The position numbers were made by a program, and so were the translations under genes. A stretch of 48,231 nt of DNA, taken from the NCBI RefSeq assembly GCF_913058035.1, contig NZ_CAJXPA010000012.1:1-48231 (forward strand), given 5' to 3'. The first letter of the stretch is position 1; every line of letters begins with the position of its first letter. This document shows positions 18,647-27,255 of the stretch, one piece after another. Source of the DNA: an uncultured Paraglaciecola sp. (GTDB taxonomy: Bacteria > Pseudomonadota > Gammaproteobacteria > Enterobacterales > Alteromonadaceae). Below the pieces are notes generated by a model. The model made no database searches. It worked only from the letters and a program-made list of their open reading frames with translations, and was not told the DNA's origin.

Positions 18647-20557
18647 TTAATCAGCACTTTCTTGCTCAAATTCCTGCTGTTTAGTTTCTAACTGTTCTTG
18701 GGCATCTAGCCATTGCATTTCTGTATCTTCAAGACTTGACTTCAATGTAGCTTGGTCGGCTAATATTTGTTTAAGATGTGGTTTATTTTCAGCGCTATAG
18801 ATCTTTGTATCACTTAGTTTTTCCTCTAATAATTGTAACTTTTTATGAGAATCCGCCATGCTTTTTTCGTGCTGTTCAATTGCTTTTCTTAGAGGCTTTG
18901 TTGCTTGCCTGAATTCTGCTTCTAAACGTTTATTGTTTTTACGATCAGGTTTAACACTGGTTTTATCGCCTGTTGTGTTAGTAGCTTTATCACCTTTGAG
19001 GATCCAGTCTTTGTAATCATCTAAATCACCATCAAAGGCTTGCACTTGCTTTGAATCCACTAGATAAAAGTCATCACAAACCGATGTCAATAAAAATCTA
19101 TCATGTGATATCAATACCATGGCACCTTCAAAGCCTTGCAGCGCGATATTCAGTGCATGCCGCATATCTAGATCTAAGTGGTTGGTGGGCTCATCAAGCA
19201 ACAATAAATTAGGTTTTTGGTAAACAGTTAAAGCCAATACTAAACGAGCTTTTTCGCCTCCGGACATAGGCGCGACTTTGCTTAACGCATTATCACCACG
19301 AAACCCAAAACCACCTAAATAATCTCTGAGGCTTTGCTCAGTGGCTTTTTTATCTAGTCTTTGCAAATGGGCTATGGGTGAATCATCGCCGCGTAAAAAC
19401 TCTAACTGATGTTGTGCAAAATAACCTATACGTAAACCCGCAGATGTTTCATATAAGCCTTCCATGGGCGACATTTCACCTGCTAATAATTTGATTAAAG
19501 TCGATTTACCTGCGCCGTTTTTACCTAATAAGCCAATACGACTGCCCGGTACAAGATTAAGGTGCAGTTTTTCTAAAATAATGGTGCTGTCGTAGCCCAC
19601 CTTCACTTGCTCCATTTTTATTAATGGATTAGGTAATTTAGGCGGAGTGAAAAATTTGAAACTAAATTCAGAGGCCGCCATTACCGGTAGTAAATCTTCC
19701 ATCTTTGCCAACTGTTTAACACGGCTTTGTGCCTGTTTAGCTTTGCTAGCTTTTGCACCAAATCGATTGATAAACGACTCTAAATGGGCAATTTGATCTT
19801 GCTGCTTTGAATATTGTAGACTTTTTAAACGTAAGCGTTCAGCGCGTTGTTTTTCATAAGCATCGTAGTTACCCGTATAACTAATAAGTTGCTGCGATTC
19901 AACACTGATGATTTCATTCACTGTGCTGTCCAAAAAAGACTTATCGTGAGAGATCAACATTAAGGTTCCCGTATAACGCTGCAGCCATTTTTCTAACCAA
20001 ATCACCGCATCAAGGTCAAGGTGGTTAGTAGGTTCATCTAATAACAACAAATCAGAGCGACATAGCAATGCCTGGGCTAAATTCAAACGCATTCGCCATC
20101 CACCAGAAAAAGCAGAAACGGGGTTTTTCATTACATCATTGACAAAACCTAAACCCGCTAAAATAGTCGAGGCACGGGCATCAATATCATATGCGCCAAC
20201 CTGTTCTAACAAGCCATGTAAATGAGCAATTTGTTCACCATTGTGCTCTTGTTCTGCATCGATCAATTGTTTTTGAAGTTTTCTGTAATGTTTGTCTCCA
20301 TCAATCACATAATCGATTGCAGAGCGTTCAACAGCAGGCGTTTCTTGTTCAACTGAGATAATTTGCCAATTTTTAGGAATATTAAAATCCCCCTGCTCGG
20401 TGTGTAACTCACCCTTTATCAAAGCAAACAATGTGGACTTACCACAACCGTTGGCACCAATCAGGCCTGCTTTATGGCCAGGGTAAACGACAGCATTGGC
20501 ATCTCGCAGCAATACCTTACTGCCACGCATTAACGAAACATCTGAAAATTGGATCAT
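18647..20557 (-). CDS. yheS: ABC-F ATPase YheS
   Basis: This is a soluble ABC-F protein with two ATPase domains and no membrane part. Family members act on the ribosome; YheS has been linked to relief of translational stalling. The 636-aa product has Walker A motifs GANGCGKST (34-42) and GKNGAGKST (about 340), signature motifs SGGWRMRLNLAQ and SGGEKARLVLAL, two LLLLDEPTNHLDLD Walker B regions, and a charged linker (about 240-300). The coiled-coil C-terminal tail with ETKQQEFEQ is also typical. It is divergent from yheV, as expected for this conserved block. Confidence 0.95.
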   Translation of the reverse strand: MIQFSDVSLMRGSKVLLRDANAVVYPGHKAGLIGANGCGKSTLFALIKGELHTEQGDFNIPKNWQIISVEQETPAVERSAIDYVIDGDKHYRKLQKQLIDAEQEHNGEQIAHLHGLLEQVGAYDIDARASTILAGLGFVNDVMKNPVSAFSGGWRMRLNLAQALLCRSDLLLLDEPTNHLDLDAVIWLEKWLQRYTGTLMLISHDKSFLDSTVNEIISVESQQLISYTGNYDAYEKQRAERLRLKSLQYSKQQDQIAHLESFINRFGAKASKAKQAQSRVKQLAKMEDLLPVMAASEFSFKFFTPPKLPNPLIKMEQVKVGYDSTIILEKLHLNLVPGSRIGLLGKNGAGKSTLIKLLAGEMSPMEGLYETSAGLRIGYFAQHQLEFLRGDDSPIAHLQRLDKKATEQSLRDYLGGFGFRGDNALSKVAPMSGGEKARLVLALTVYQKPNLLLLDEPTNHLDLDMRHALNIALQGFEGAMVLISHDRFLLTSVCDDFYLVDSKQVQAFDGDLDDYKDWILKGDKATNTTGDKTSVKPDRKNNKRLEAEFRQATKPLRKAIEQHEKSMADSHKKLQLLEEKLSDTKIYSAENKPHLKQILADQATLKSSLEDTEMQWLDAQEQLETKQQEFEQESAD

Positions 20558-20693
20558 GGAAACCTGTTATGAACTTTTTAGCTATCTCAACCGTTAGTTT
20601 GTACTTAGTGACACAAAATCTAATACGAGATAACACTCAAATTTGAATGGGAGTATCATATCAAGATGAGCAACCGAAAATATGTCTTAAACC

Positions 20694-20900
20694 ATGGTTA
20701 ACAAAATTAAAAAAAGATTCGTCGCAGGAGCAAACTGCCCAAAATGTCGTGCACTTGATACAATCATGCTTTACTTTGAAAATAATGTTGAAAAACTGGA
20801 ATGTGTAAAGTGCCATTATTCAGAGTCTCAAACAGATAAAAAAGTGGCTAAGGCCTCACGAGCAAGTTCAAATGTAATTGGAGTGTTTAAGCCAGATTGA
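20694..20900 (+). CDS. yheV: YheV family putative metal-binding protein
   Basis: This small cytoplasmic protein is of unknown function. The 68-aa sequence has two CxxC pairs (C15/C18 and C37/C40), consistent with a zinc ribbon, and ends with the family signature VIGVFKPD. In E. coli yheV sits next to kefB-kefG-yheS. Here it is divergent from yheS and no kef genes are present. No convincing Shine-Dalgarno sequence is visible before the ATG, but the start aligns with the family. Confidence 0.9.
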   Translation: MVNKIKKRFVAGANCPKCRALDTIMLYFENNVEKLECVKCHYSESQTDKKVAKASRASSNVIGVFKPD

Positions 20901-20925
20901 ATTATTAATCGCTGCACATCGATCT

Positions 20926-20965
20926 AATAGATGAATAATTCAAGAATAGTGTTTATTCATCTATT
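20926..20965 (+). terminator. Probable intrinsic terminator after yheV
   Basis: A perfect 13-bp AT-rich inverted repeat (AATAGATGAATAA at 20926-20938 and TTATTCATCTATT at 20953-20965) with a 14-nt loop lies 26 bp after the yheV stop and leads into a T-rich stretch. The stem has few G-C pairs, so its strength is uncertain. Confidence 0.5.
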
Positions 20966-21267
20966 TTATTGATGTGTCACCGTAGGCAGTTTACATATGG
21001 TGAATTTTTTATGGATGCACCTACAATTAATAAGTTTCAAAACGACCCTAAATAACACCTATTCGTCCCAACTGGTTCTAGAATCAACTCAAATGAGAGT
21101 CTTTTATTCCTTAAATCATCGTTGACACATTAAAACATCTGCTTAGGCAGCAATATTTAACAAGCAACCTCGTTCCTTCTAAATTTCAAATAGTTGTACT
21201 GTTTAAAGTTCTGAGTTGCTAAGAACCTCTCGGCGTGTCATATCAATACTAAATCTTTTATATTCGA
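20966..21267. other. Non-coding gap between yheV and slyX
   Basis: After the hairpin there are about 300 bp without a convincing gene. Short open stretches exist on both strands, for example an ATG at 21011 on the plus strand that stops after 14 codons, but none resembles a family I know. It may hold the remains of a gene, since decayed genes lie on both sides. Confidence 0.4.
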
Positions 21268-21480
21268 CTAGTAGTGTGGTGGTGGCATTTCCTCTTTTTC
21301 AGACGCCATATTACTGGGTTCGATAGCACTAATTTTTGATACCAATTGTTTAACTTGATATTGCAAGTCATCCATTTGTTTTTGCTGTTCAATCAATGCC
21401 TGGTTAAGGCTTTCAATGGTGTCTTCTTGAAAAGACAGTTTCATTTGTAATTGTTCGATATCCGTTTGTACTGTACTCAT
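21268..21480 (-). CDS. slyX: SlyX family protein
   Basis: SlyX is a short coiled-coil protein of unknown function, conserved beside fkpA in enterobacteria. The product is 70 aa from the preferred ATG at 21480, which overlaps the stop of the upstream WD40 gene as TAATG; an ATG 18 bp further upstream is possible but lies inside that gene. It has an LQMKLSFQEDTIESLNQAL heptad stretch and the C-terminal PPHY of the family. It is the second gene of a WD40-slyX transcription unit. Confidence 0.93.
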   Translation of the reverse strand: MSTVQTDIEQLQMKLSFQEDTIESLNQALIEQQKQMDDLQYQVKQLVSKISAIEPSNMASEKEEMPPPHY

Positions 21481-22523
21481 TAATTTTCTATCTTCCACTT
21501 TTCTAGTAAACCATTGCTACTTTCTGAAATAATTTCGCTATCACCAATAAAACCGACAGCATGCACAACCGCCGATGCAGGTCTGCTACCCTCACGAGCT
21601 GAAACCTTCCACTCATTTAACTCTTCACCTGTTTTCACATCCCAGCGATTAATTCTTCTAGATGGCGAACCGGTTAGTAAATAATTACCATCATCCGAAA
21701 AAACGGCTGTAGTGAATATCCTTTGTCTTGCTGAATATTGTAGATTACTGATTTCCTTACCAGTCACTAAGTCCCATATCCTCGCATCTCGCTTACTATC
21801 AGCGGTAAATGCATAACGCCCTTTATCATCTAGCGATACCTTTGTAACTCGACTAGGATGGTCGAATTTAAATATAACTTGACCTGTGCGGGTATCCCAC
21901 AAATAAGCTAAATAGTCATTACCGCCTGTTAGTGCATAAAAACCATTAGGAGAGATATCCAAGCTGTTTATTTTTTCTTTATGTCCTAAAAACTCTAATC
22001 GCCTGCCTGTTTTAGGCTCAAAAAACATCACTTTACCACTACCGCGGCCAACCAAAATACCTCGCCCTTGATTTGAAACTGCGATGTCTCGAATACTTGT
22101 CTCGTCAATTCGCCAAAAACCTTCTGGCTCGCCGACATCTAAATTCCATAATGCAAATGCTTCTCTATCAGATGTCACAACATATGAATTATCAAAGGCA
22201 ATATGAATATTTGTCACTGAATTGCTACCGTCATCTTGATGTCGCCACACGTATTGCTTTTTATTAGTACTTAAATCCCATACAGTAATGCCATTTACAA
22301 TGGTAGATACAACTGCAATCGTATTGTCTGCAGATATGTGGGACGCATGTGTCCCTCCGTCAGCATGGCGAAATGAACTAACAGGCACATTACTTGACCC
22401 ATCGCAGCCCATAAATCCAATGGTACTTAGCAAAATTACAACATAGACAATCTTAATGCGTTTATTCAATGGGTTTCTCTTCGATTCAATCGTGTCTAGT
22501 ATATGCGTTTGCCCACCAATCAC
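21480..22523 (-). CDS. WD40-repeat lipoprotein
   Basis: This is a predicted membrane-anchored beta-propeller of unknown function. The 347-aa protein has a hydrophobic segment at about residues 22-38 ending in a lipobox-like GFMGC (C39). About six to seven WD40-like blades follow, with repeat endings such as ITVWDLSTNKKQ, AYLWDTRTGQVI, ARIWDLVTGKEI and INRWDVKTGEEL. It is translationally coupled to slyX through a TAATG overlap, which suggests a shared function. A basic 20-residue stretch before the signal is unusual, so a later non-ATG start is possible. Confidence 0.85.
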   Translation of the reverse strand: MIGGQTHILDTIESKRNPLNKRIKIVYVVILLSTIGFMGCDGSSNVPVSSFRHADGGTHASHISADNTIAVVSTIVNGITVWDLSTNKKQYVWRHQDDGSNSVTNIHIAFDNSYVVTSDREAFALWNLDVGEPEGFWRIDETSIRDIAVSNQGRGILVGRGSGKVMFFEPKTGRRLEFLGHKEKINSLDISPNGFYALTGGNDYLAYLWDTRTGQVIFKFDHPSRVTKVSLDDKGRYAFTADSKRDARIWDLVTGKEISNLQYSARQRIFTTAVFSDDGNYLLTGSPSRRINRWDVKTGEELNEWKVSAREGSRPASAVVHAVGFIGDSEIISESSNGLLEKWKIEN

Positions 22524-22546
22524 ATACTGCTAGTTGGTGAATTATA

Positions 22547-23348
22547 ATGAAAAAGACCTCAATCACTGTTTGGATTACCTCTGTGGAAATCTTAATTGCC
22601 TGTTTGACCACTTCCTATTGATCCCATGAAAGTTGAGACGTTAACCTTCAGTACACAGTAACAATCTCATGCTATGGGCGCCAGTTTGGGCCAGATTGTT
22701 GAAAACAAAGTAACGAATCAAAAAAATGGGTATCAAATACAACCAAAATTTATTGGTTAAAAGTTTTATTGCTGCCATACAAGGTCAGCCATAACTCGAT
22801 AATATAGGAATACAATCAATCACCCGTAAAGTCGAAAGTCTTGTACGAGAGAAACAAGACAAGTTAAGAGCTCAGATGAATGATGAAAATAAAGCCAAGG
22901 GTTCAGAGTTTTTAAGAAATGATGTTGGACATGTTGCCATTTTTATCACAGATTCAGATTTACAGTACTAGGTGTTAAAAAATGGTGCTGCTAACAGACC
23001 TAAATCGACTGACATAGTCAAATAAACTACTTTGGAATGTTAATAGATGAAACAGAAATTGATTCTTATTTCGCACGTAACAAGTAAGCAAGTTTTCCTT
23101 TAAATCAGGTTATTAATGTTTGGACTGAAGGCCAACAGCTCATGGGCGTGGGTGCAAAATATAAGTTTTATGTTTTCTCAATTCTTCCTTATGCAGCTCG
23201 TTCAACATGTGAAGTCACTAGTCACTCAATGCTTATTTTTGAAGTAGAATTACTAGAAATAATCAAAATAGATAATGCTGTAAAAAATAGGAATGGTCAG
23301 TTGTCGACGGCCAATAAAAAACCGAACACGTTACCGTGTTCGGTTTAA
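22547..23348 (+). pseudogene. fkpA: Decayed FkpA/Mip-type FKBP peptidyl-prolyl isomerase
   Basis: An ATG at 22547 begins a lipoprotein-like signal (MKKTSITV..., LIAC) that ends at TGA after 24 codons. From about 22665 the FkpA dimerisation domain is recognisable in shifting frames: MGASLGQIVENKV, then KMGIKYNQNLLVKSFIAAIQ. A helix with SITRKVESLVREKQDKL and AKGSEFLRNDVG follows. The FKBP domain remains as NQVINVWTEGQQLMGVGAKY and LIFEVELLEI. Stops include the TAG after DSDLQY at 22970. At least three frameshifts make it non-functional. It is divergent from the WD40-slyX pair, matching the fkpA/slyX arrangement of E. coli. Confidence 0.9.
23319..23346 (+). terminator. Strong hairpin terminator after the fkpA remnant
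   Basis: A perfect 12-bp stem (AAACCGAACACG at 23319-23330 and CGTGTTCGGTTT at 23335-23346) with a TTAC loop is followed by a T-rich stretch. It is a well-formed intrinsic terminator, still intact although the gene before it has decayed. It could work in both directions because the left arm is preceded by A residues. Confidence 0.85.
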
Positions 23349-24048
23349 CTCTGTTATTTTTACTAATCAGCTATTTCCGTGCTGAACCTTATTCCTTCAC
23401 TATTTACCCTTCTAAAGGGTAATTTATCCCAAATTAATTGGGTAATTTAAGCTGTAATTTTTTGTCATTTCGACTAAATACTGTTTCAACTTTATGTGTT
23501 TGGATGTCGATATTTACCTCAAATCAATTGTTGCCAAGTTTATAGGTAGTATGACTTGCTATTGCTATTTCAGTTGGTTTTACAAAGGGCGAAAAAAAGG
23601 GCAACTCTCTTTAACGCTAGGTTCCACAAAGTGTTTTTCTGATTAGGTTAGCAAAGGTCTTTAATTAAAAACCTATCTCACTTTGATTAATATTAACTAT
23701 AGTAGATAACTGTTCTTTTACACGCCTAAAATTGATTTTTACTTGTAATGAATTGTGCTAAAAAAATAGTTTTTATTACCTCTTAGTGTTCGAATTAGTG
23801 TTCGAATTAGTGTTCGAAATTTCTCTTCATCGTTTTCTAATTTTCGGTCACGGCTGCCGTCAGTTTTTAATCAAAAACATTATTTTTTTAAATGATTTAG
23901 GTTTCTCAAGGTCCACTAATGATGATAAACAGTGGCAATGCCCATTTTAATATAAAAAAACGCCTGATTTAGAAATAGTTACTTTGGTAAAAGCTTGAGA
24001 AAATTTATACTTATCATATTAAAATAATACGCTGAGTAAGATTTAAGG
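23349..24048. other. 700-bp AT-rich gap with repeats and a possible gene remnant
   Basis: No intact gene is visible. It holds two short palindromes near 23406-23442 (ACCCTT/AAGGGT and CCCAA/TTGGG), a near-palindrome around 23656-23675 (AGGTCTTTAATTAAAAACCT), and a triple 12-mer at 23783-23818. On the minus strand, 23611 to 23404 reads as coding-like sequence with stops at 23524 and 23434. The last about 150 bp should contain the greB promoter, which I could not fix. Confidence 0.5.
23783..23818. repeat. Three perfect tandem copies of a 12-mer
   Basis: The unit TTAGTGTTCGAA occurs at 23783-23794, 23795-23806 and 23807-23818 without a mismatch. Each unit contains the palindrome TTCGAA. It lies about 230 bp upstream of greB in otherwise unassigned sequence. 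It could be a slippage product or a set of protein-binding sites. Confidence 0.95.
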
Positions 24049-24537
24049 TTGAAAACAAAGTTAATAACATCTGAAGGCTATAAAAAACTTTATGATGAGC
24101 ATGAATATTTATGGATGAAAAAACGCCCTGAAATTACAAAAATTGTCAGCTGGGCTGCGAGTCTTGGAGATAGATCTGAGAACGCAGACTATACTTACAA
24201 TAAGCGTTTATTACGGCAAATAGATAGACGTGTTAGATTCCTTAGGAAATTGCTTCCAGAACTTCAAGTGGTACATCATTCGCCTGCACAAGACGGCAAA
24301 GTGTTTTTTGGAGCTTGGGTAGAAATTGAAAATACCGATGGTGAAATGAAGTGTTTTAGAATTGTTGGCCCAGAAGAAATTTACGGAGAAGATAAAAACT
24401 TTATATCTGTCGATTCGCCAATGGCAAGAGCCCTAATTAAAAAATGTGTAGGTGATGTTTTTACTGTCATAACACCAAACGGTAAAAATGAGTGGTTTAT
24501 AAATTCAATCAAGTACAAAGATGCCTTCGAGAAATAA
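24049..24537 (+). CDS. greB: Transcript cleavage factor GreB
   Basis: GreB enters the RNA polymerase secondary channel and triggers cleavage of backtracked RNA. The 162-aa protein has the N-terminal coiled coil with the tip sequence ASLGDRSENADYTYNK, the region whose acidic residues coordinate catalytic magnesium, then the FKBP-like C-terminal domain (FFGAWVEIE, FRIVGPEEI, ISVDSPMARALI). The start is TTG at 24049: the family begins MKT...EGY and no ATG occurs at that place. The start codon may keep expression low. A GAGTAAG sequence about 10 bp upstream could be the ribosome site. Confidence 0.95.
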   Translation: MKTKLITSEGYKKLYDEHEYLWMKKRPEITKIVSWAASLGDRSENADYTYNKRLLRQIDRRVRFLRKLLPELQVVHHSPAQDGKVFFGAWVEIENTDGEMKCFRIVGPEEIYGEDKNFISVDSPMARALIKKCVGDVFTVITPNGKNEWFINSIKYKDAFEK

Positions 24538-24849
24538 TAACTCACTTTTCAGTATTTGGTTTTCCAAATCGACCTATTAGCGTTTATCCCAATAAACTGT
24601 CAATAGATACGAAAAGTGTAAAATTTTAAGTACCTTGCTTTGATGTTCAAGCATAATCGATTTTTGCTCTGATTATGCAAAAAATTAAATAAGCCTCCAT
24701 CTAAATATGAAGGGGTAATCTGGATATATAGCCTTATAAAATTTTCATTAGCTTAATATTGTCACTTTTATTCATCTAACGCTGGTAATTTCTCTCTCGC
24801 ACCCCTATATAGATGGCTGGATTTAAATGAATCATATACAAGGCCTTCG
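24538..24849. other. Intergenic region between greB and tex
   Basis: There are 312 bp without a gene. The only structure I see is an 8-bp inverted repeat, GCATAATC at 24651-24658 and GATTATGC at 24671-24678, followed by an A-run rather than a T-run, so it is not a standard terminator for greB. In E. coli the ompR-envZ operon lies next to greB in this neighbourhood; nothing like it remains here. Confidence 0.45.
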
Positions 24850-27177
24850 ATGATGATAGTGGAAAAAATTGCGCATGAGTTGCAAGTACAAGCGCAACAA
24901 GTTCAAGCTGCGGTAAAGTTACTAGACGAGGGGTCGACAGTTCCTTTTATTGCTCGCTATCGAAAAGAAGTCACCAATGGTCTAGATGACATAGCGTTAA
25001 GAAAATTAGAACAACGCTTAACTTATTTGCGTGTTTTAGAAGACAGACGAAAAGTTATTATCAAATCAATTGAGGAGCAAAAAAAAATGACTCCTCAATT
25101 AAAGACAAGCTTGCTTAGTGCAGAAAACAAAACCGAACTAGAAGATTTATATCTGCCGTTTAAACCCAAACGCAGAACTAAAGGCCAAATCGCCATTGAA
25201 TCTGGGCTTGAACCTTTAGCCAGTGCTCTATTTAATGATCCACAGCTCTCCCCTGAATCTGAAGCTCAGGCATTCGTAAAAGAAAATAGTGATGTGCCAG
25301 ACGTTAAGTCAGCCTTAGATGGCGCAAAGTACATTCTTATGGAAAGATTTGCTGAAGATGCGAGCTTGCTGCAAAAAATCCGTCAACATTTAAACAATCA
25401 TGCCCACATTAAAAGCCAAGTTATAATTGGTAAAGAAGTTGAAGGCAGTAAGTACAAAGATTACTTTTCACATTCCGAACTATTGAAAAAAGTACCTTCA
25501 CACAGGTCACTTGCGATGTTTAGAGGCAGAAATGAAAAGTTTCTGCAAGTCTGCCTAGATGCTGATCCAGAAAAAGATAACAGTGATAAAAGCTCATATT
25601 GTGAGCAAATCATCATCGAACACTTTAATATCAAGTTTGCCAATAGACCCGCAGACAAGTGGTTAGCGTCGGTGGTGCAATGGACATGGCGGGTAAAAAC
25701 TTTGCTGCATATGGAAAACGAATTATTTGGCGCGGTGCGTGAACAAGCTGAACAAGATGCAATTAACGTATTTGCTAAAAATCTAAATGATTTGTTAATG
25801 GCGGCACCGGCTGGCCCTAAAGTCACGATGGGTTTAGACCCAGGTTTACGTACAGGTGTAAAAATAGCGATCGTAGACCCAACAGGAAAGGTCTTAGCTA
25901 CTTCAACTATTTTCCCCCATGTGCCCCAGAATCAGTGGGATAAATCACTTCGCACTATTGCCAATTTATGTAAACAACACAAAGTACAACTTATTAGTAT
26001 TGGTAATGGCACTGGCTCAAGAGAAACCGATAAGCTTGTGGGCGAGATGACTAAAGTCAACCCAGACCTGTCAGTGAGTAAGATTATAGTCAGCGAAGCA
26101 GGAGCCTCGGTTTATTCTGCATCAGAACTTGCTTCAAACGAATTACCAGCGATGGATGTTTCATTACGTGGAGCTGTTTCTATCGCCAGACGACTACAGG
26201 ACCCTTTAGCAGAGTTAGTCAAAATTGAACCTAAAGCCATAGGTGTAGGACAATATCAGCATGATGTCAGCCAGAGCAACCTAGGAAAGTCACTGGGTAC
26301 TGTGATAGAGGACTGCGTAAATGCTGTGGGAGTGGATATCAACACAGCATCAGGTGCATTATTGAGTCACGTGTCAGGTCTGAATCGTACTTTAGCTAAT
26401 AATATTGTTAACTATCGAAACACACACGGTGCATTCAAATGCCGTAAAACCTTACTCGATGTTGAACGCCTAGGACCAAAAGCTTACGAGCAAGCAGCAG
26501 GCTTTTTACGGATTATGGGGGGAGAAAACCCACTTGATGCATCAGCTGTGCACCCTGAATCCTACCCAGTGGTTAATTCGATTATCGAATATACCTGTAC
26601 TGCAATGAACGACATTGTTGGCAACACCGAAGTGCTAAAAAAACTTACTCCTGAAGACTTCGTCACTGACTTGTTTGGTTTGCCCACAATCACAGATATC
26701 ATTAGCGAGCTTGATAAACCCGGTCGAGATCCTCGCCCAGAATTTAAAACTGCTAACTTTAAAGATGATGTGCAGTCTCTAAAAGATCTCAAAGTCGGTA
26801 TGATTTTAGAAGGTGTAGTGAGTAACGTTGCCAACTTCGGCGCTTTTATTGATGTAGGTGTGCATCAAGACGGGCTTTTACATATTAGCGCAATGACTGA
26901 CAAGTTTATTTCGGACCCTAGAGATATTGTCAAAACAGGTGATATTGTTAAAGTGAAAGTAATGGAAGTAGATGTTGAAAGAAAACGTGTGTCCTTCACT
27001 ATGCGAATGGGCGATACAACTAATCAAGAAGCAAAACCATCATTACAAAAAAATCATATGGAAAAAAAGCCCTCTAATCGGCCTGCAAAAGACAATCGGC
27101 AACAGTCTAAGCCTAATCAGTCGAATCAAATGATGGGCAACGCTTTTGCTGATGCTTTTTCCAAAGCAAAGAAATAA
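24850..27177 (+). CDS. tex: Tex RNA-binding transcriptional accessory protein
   Basis: Tex (YhgF) is a conserved nucleic-acid-binding protein related to the eukaryotic transcription factor Spt6. The 775-aa product has the N-terminal Tex helical region (VPFIARYRKEVTNGLD near residue 31), a YqgF/RNase H-like domain with GLDPGLRTGVKIAIVDPTG from residue 328, helix-hairpin-helix segments near 495-560 and an S1 RNA-binding domain at about 650-720 (GVVSNVANFGAFIDVGVHQ). A basic, low-complexity tail follows. Two adjacent ATG codons (24850 and 24853) could start it. Confidence 0.96.
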   Translation: MMIVEKIAHELQVQAQQVQAAVKLLDEGSTVPFIARYRKEVTNGLDDIALRKLEQRLTYLRVLEDRRKVIIKSIEEQKKMTPQLKTSLLSAENKTELEDLYLPFKPKRRTKGQIAIESGLEPLASALFNDPQLSPESEAQAFVKENSDVPDVKSALDGAKYILMERFAEDASLLQKIRQHLNNHAHIKSQVIIGKEVEGSKYKDYFSHSELLKKVPSHRSLAMFRGRNEKFLQVCLDADPEKDNSDKSSYCEQIIIEHFNIKFANRPADKWLASVVQWTWRVKTLLHMENELFGAVREQAEQDAINVFAKNLNDLLMAAPAGPKVTMGLDPGLRTGVKIAIVDPTGKVLATSTIFPHVPQNQWDKSLRTIANLCKQHKVQLISIGNGTGSRETDKLVGEMTKVNPDLSVSKIIVSEAGASVYSASELASNELPAMDVSLRGAVSIARRLQDPLAELVKIEPKAIGVGQYQHDVSQSNLGKSLGTVIEDCVNAVGVDINTASGALLSHVSGLNRTLANNIVNYRNTHGAFKCRKTLLDVERLGPKAYEQAAGFLRIMGGENPLDASAVHPESYPVVNSIIEYTCTAMNDIVGNTEVLKKLTPEDFVTDLFGLPTITDIISELDKPGRDPRPEFKTANFKDDVQSLKDLKVGMILEGVVSNVANFGAFIDVGVHQDGLLHISAMTDKFISDPRDIVKTGDIVKVKVMEVDVERKRVSFTMRMGDTTNQEAKPSLQKNHMEKKPSNRPAKDNRQQSKPNQSNQMMGNAFADAFSKAKK

Positions 27178-27201
27178 TGACTTCTAACTATCCCTAAAAC
27201 T

Positions 27202-27228
27202 AACAAGCCCTCTTTTGAGGGCTTGTTT
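27202..27228 (+). terminator. Intrinsic terminator after tex
   Basis: An 11-bp G-C-rich stem (AACAAGCCCTC at 27202-27212 and GAGGGCTTGTT at 27217-27227) with a TTTT loop ends in a short T-run. It lies 24 bp after the tex stop and just before the 3' end of the convergent SprA-like gene, so it may serve both. Confidence 0.9.
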
Positions 27229-27255
27229 CATTATGATGTACTTATAACACCAGAC

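Noticed and set aside
20569..20646. A 25-aa leader-like peptide between yheS and yheV
   Set aside because: There is no ribosome site and no similarity or coupling to yheV, and short frames of this length are expected by chance.
23142..23348. A separate 68-aa gene
   Set aside because: Its residues align with the C-terminal part of FkpA-type FKBP domains, so it is a piece of the decayed fkpA gene.
24651..24678. Terminator after greB
   Set aside because: The 8-bp inverted repeat is followed by A residues rather than a T-run on the greB strand.
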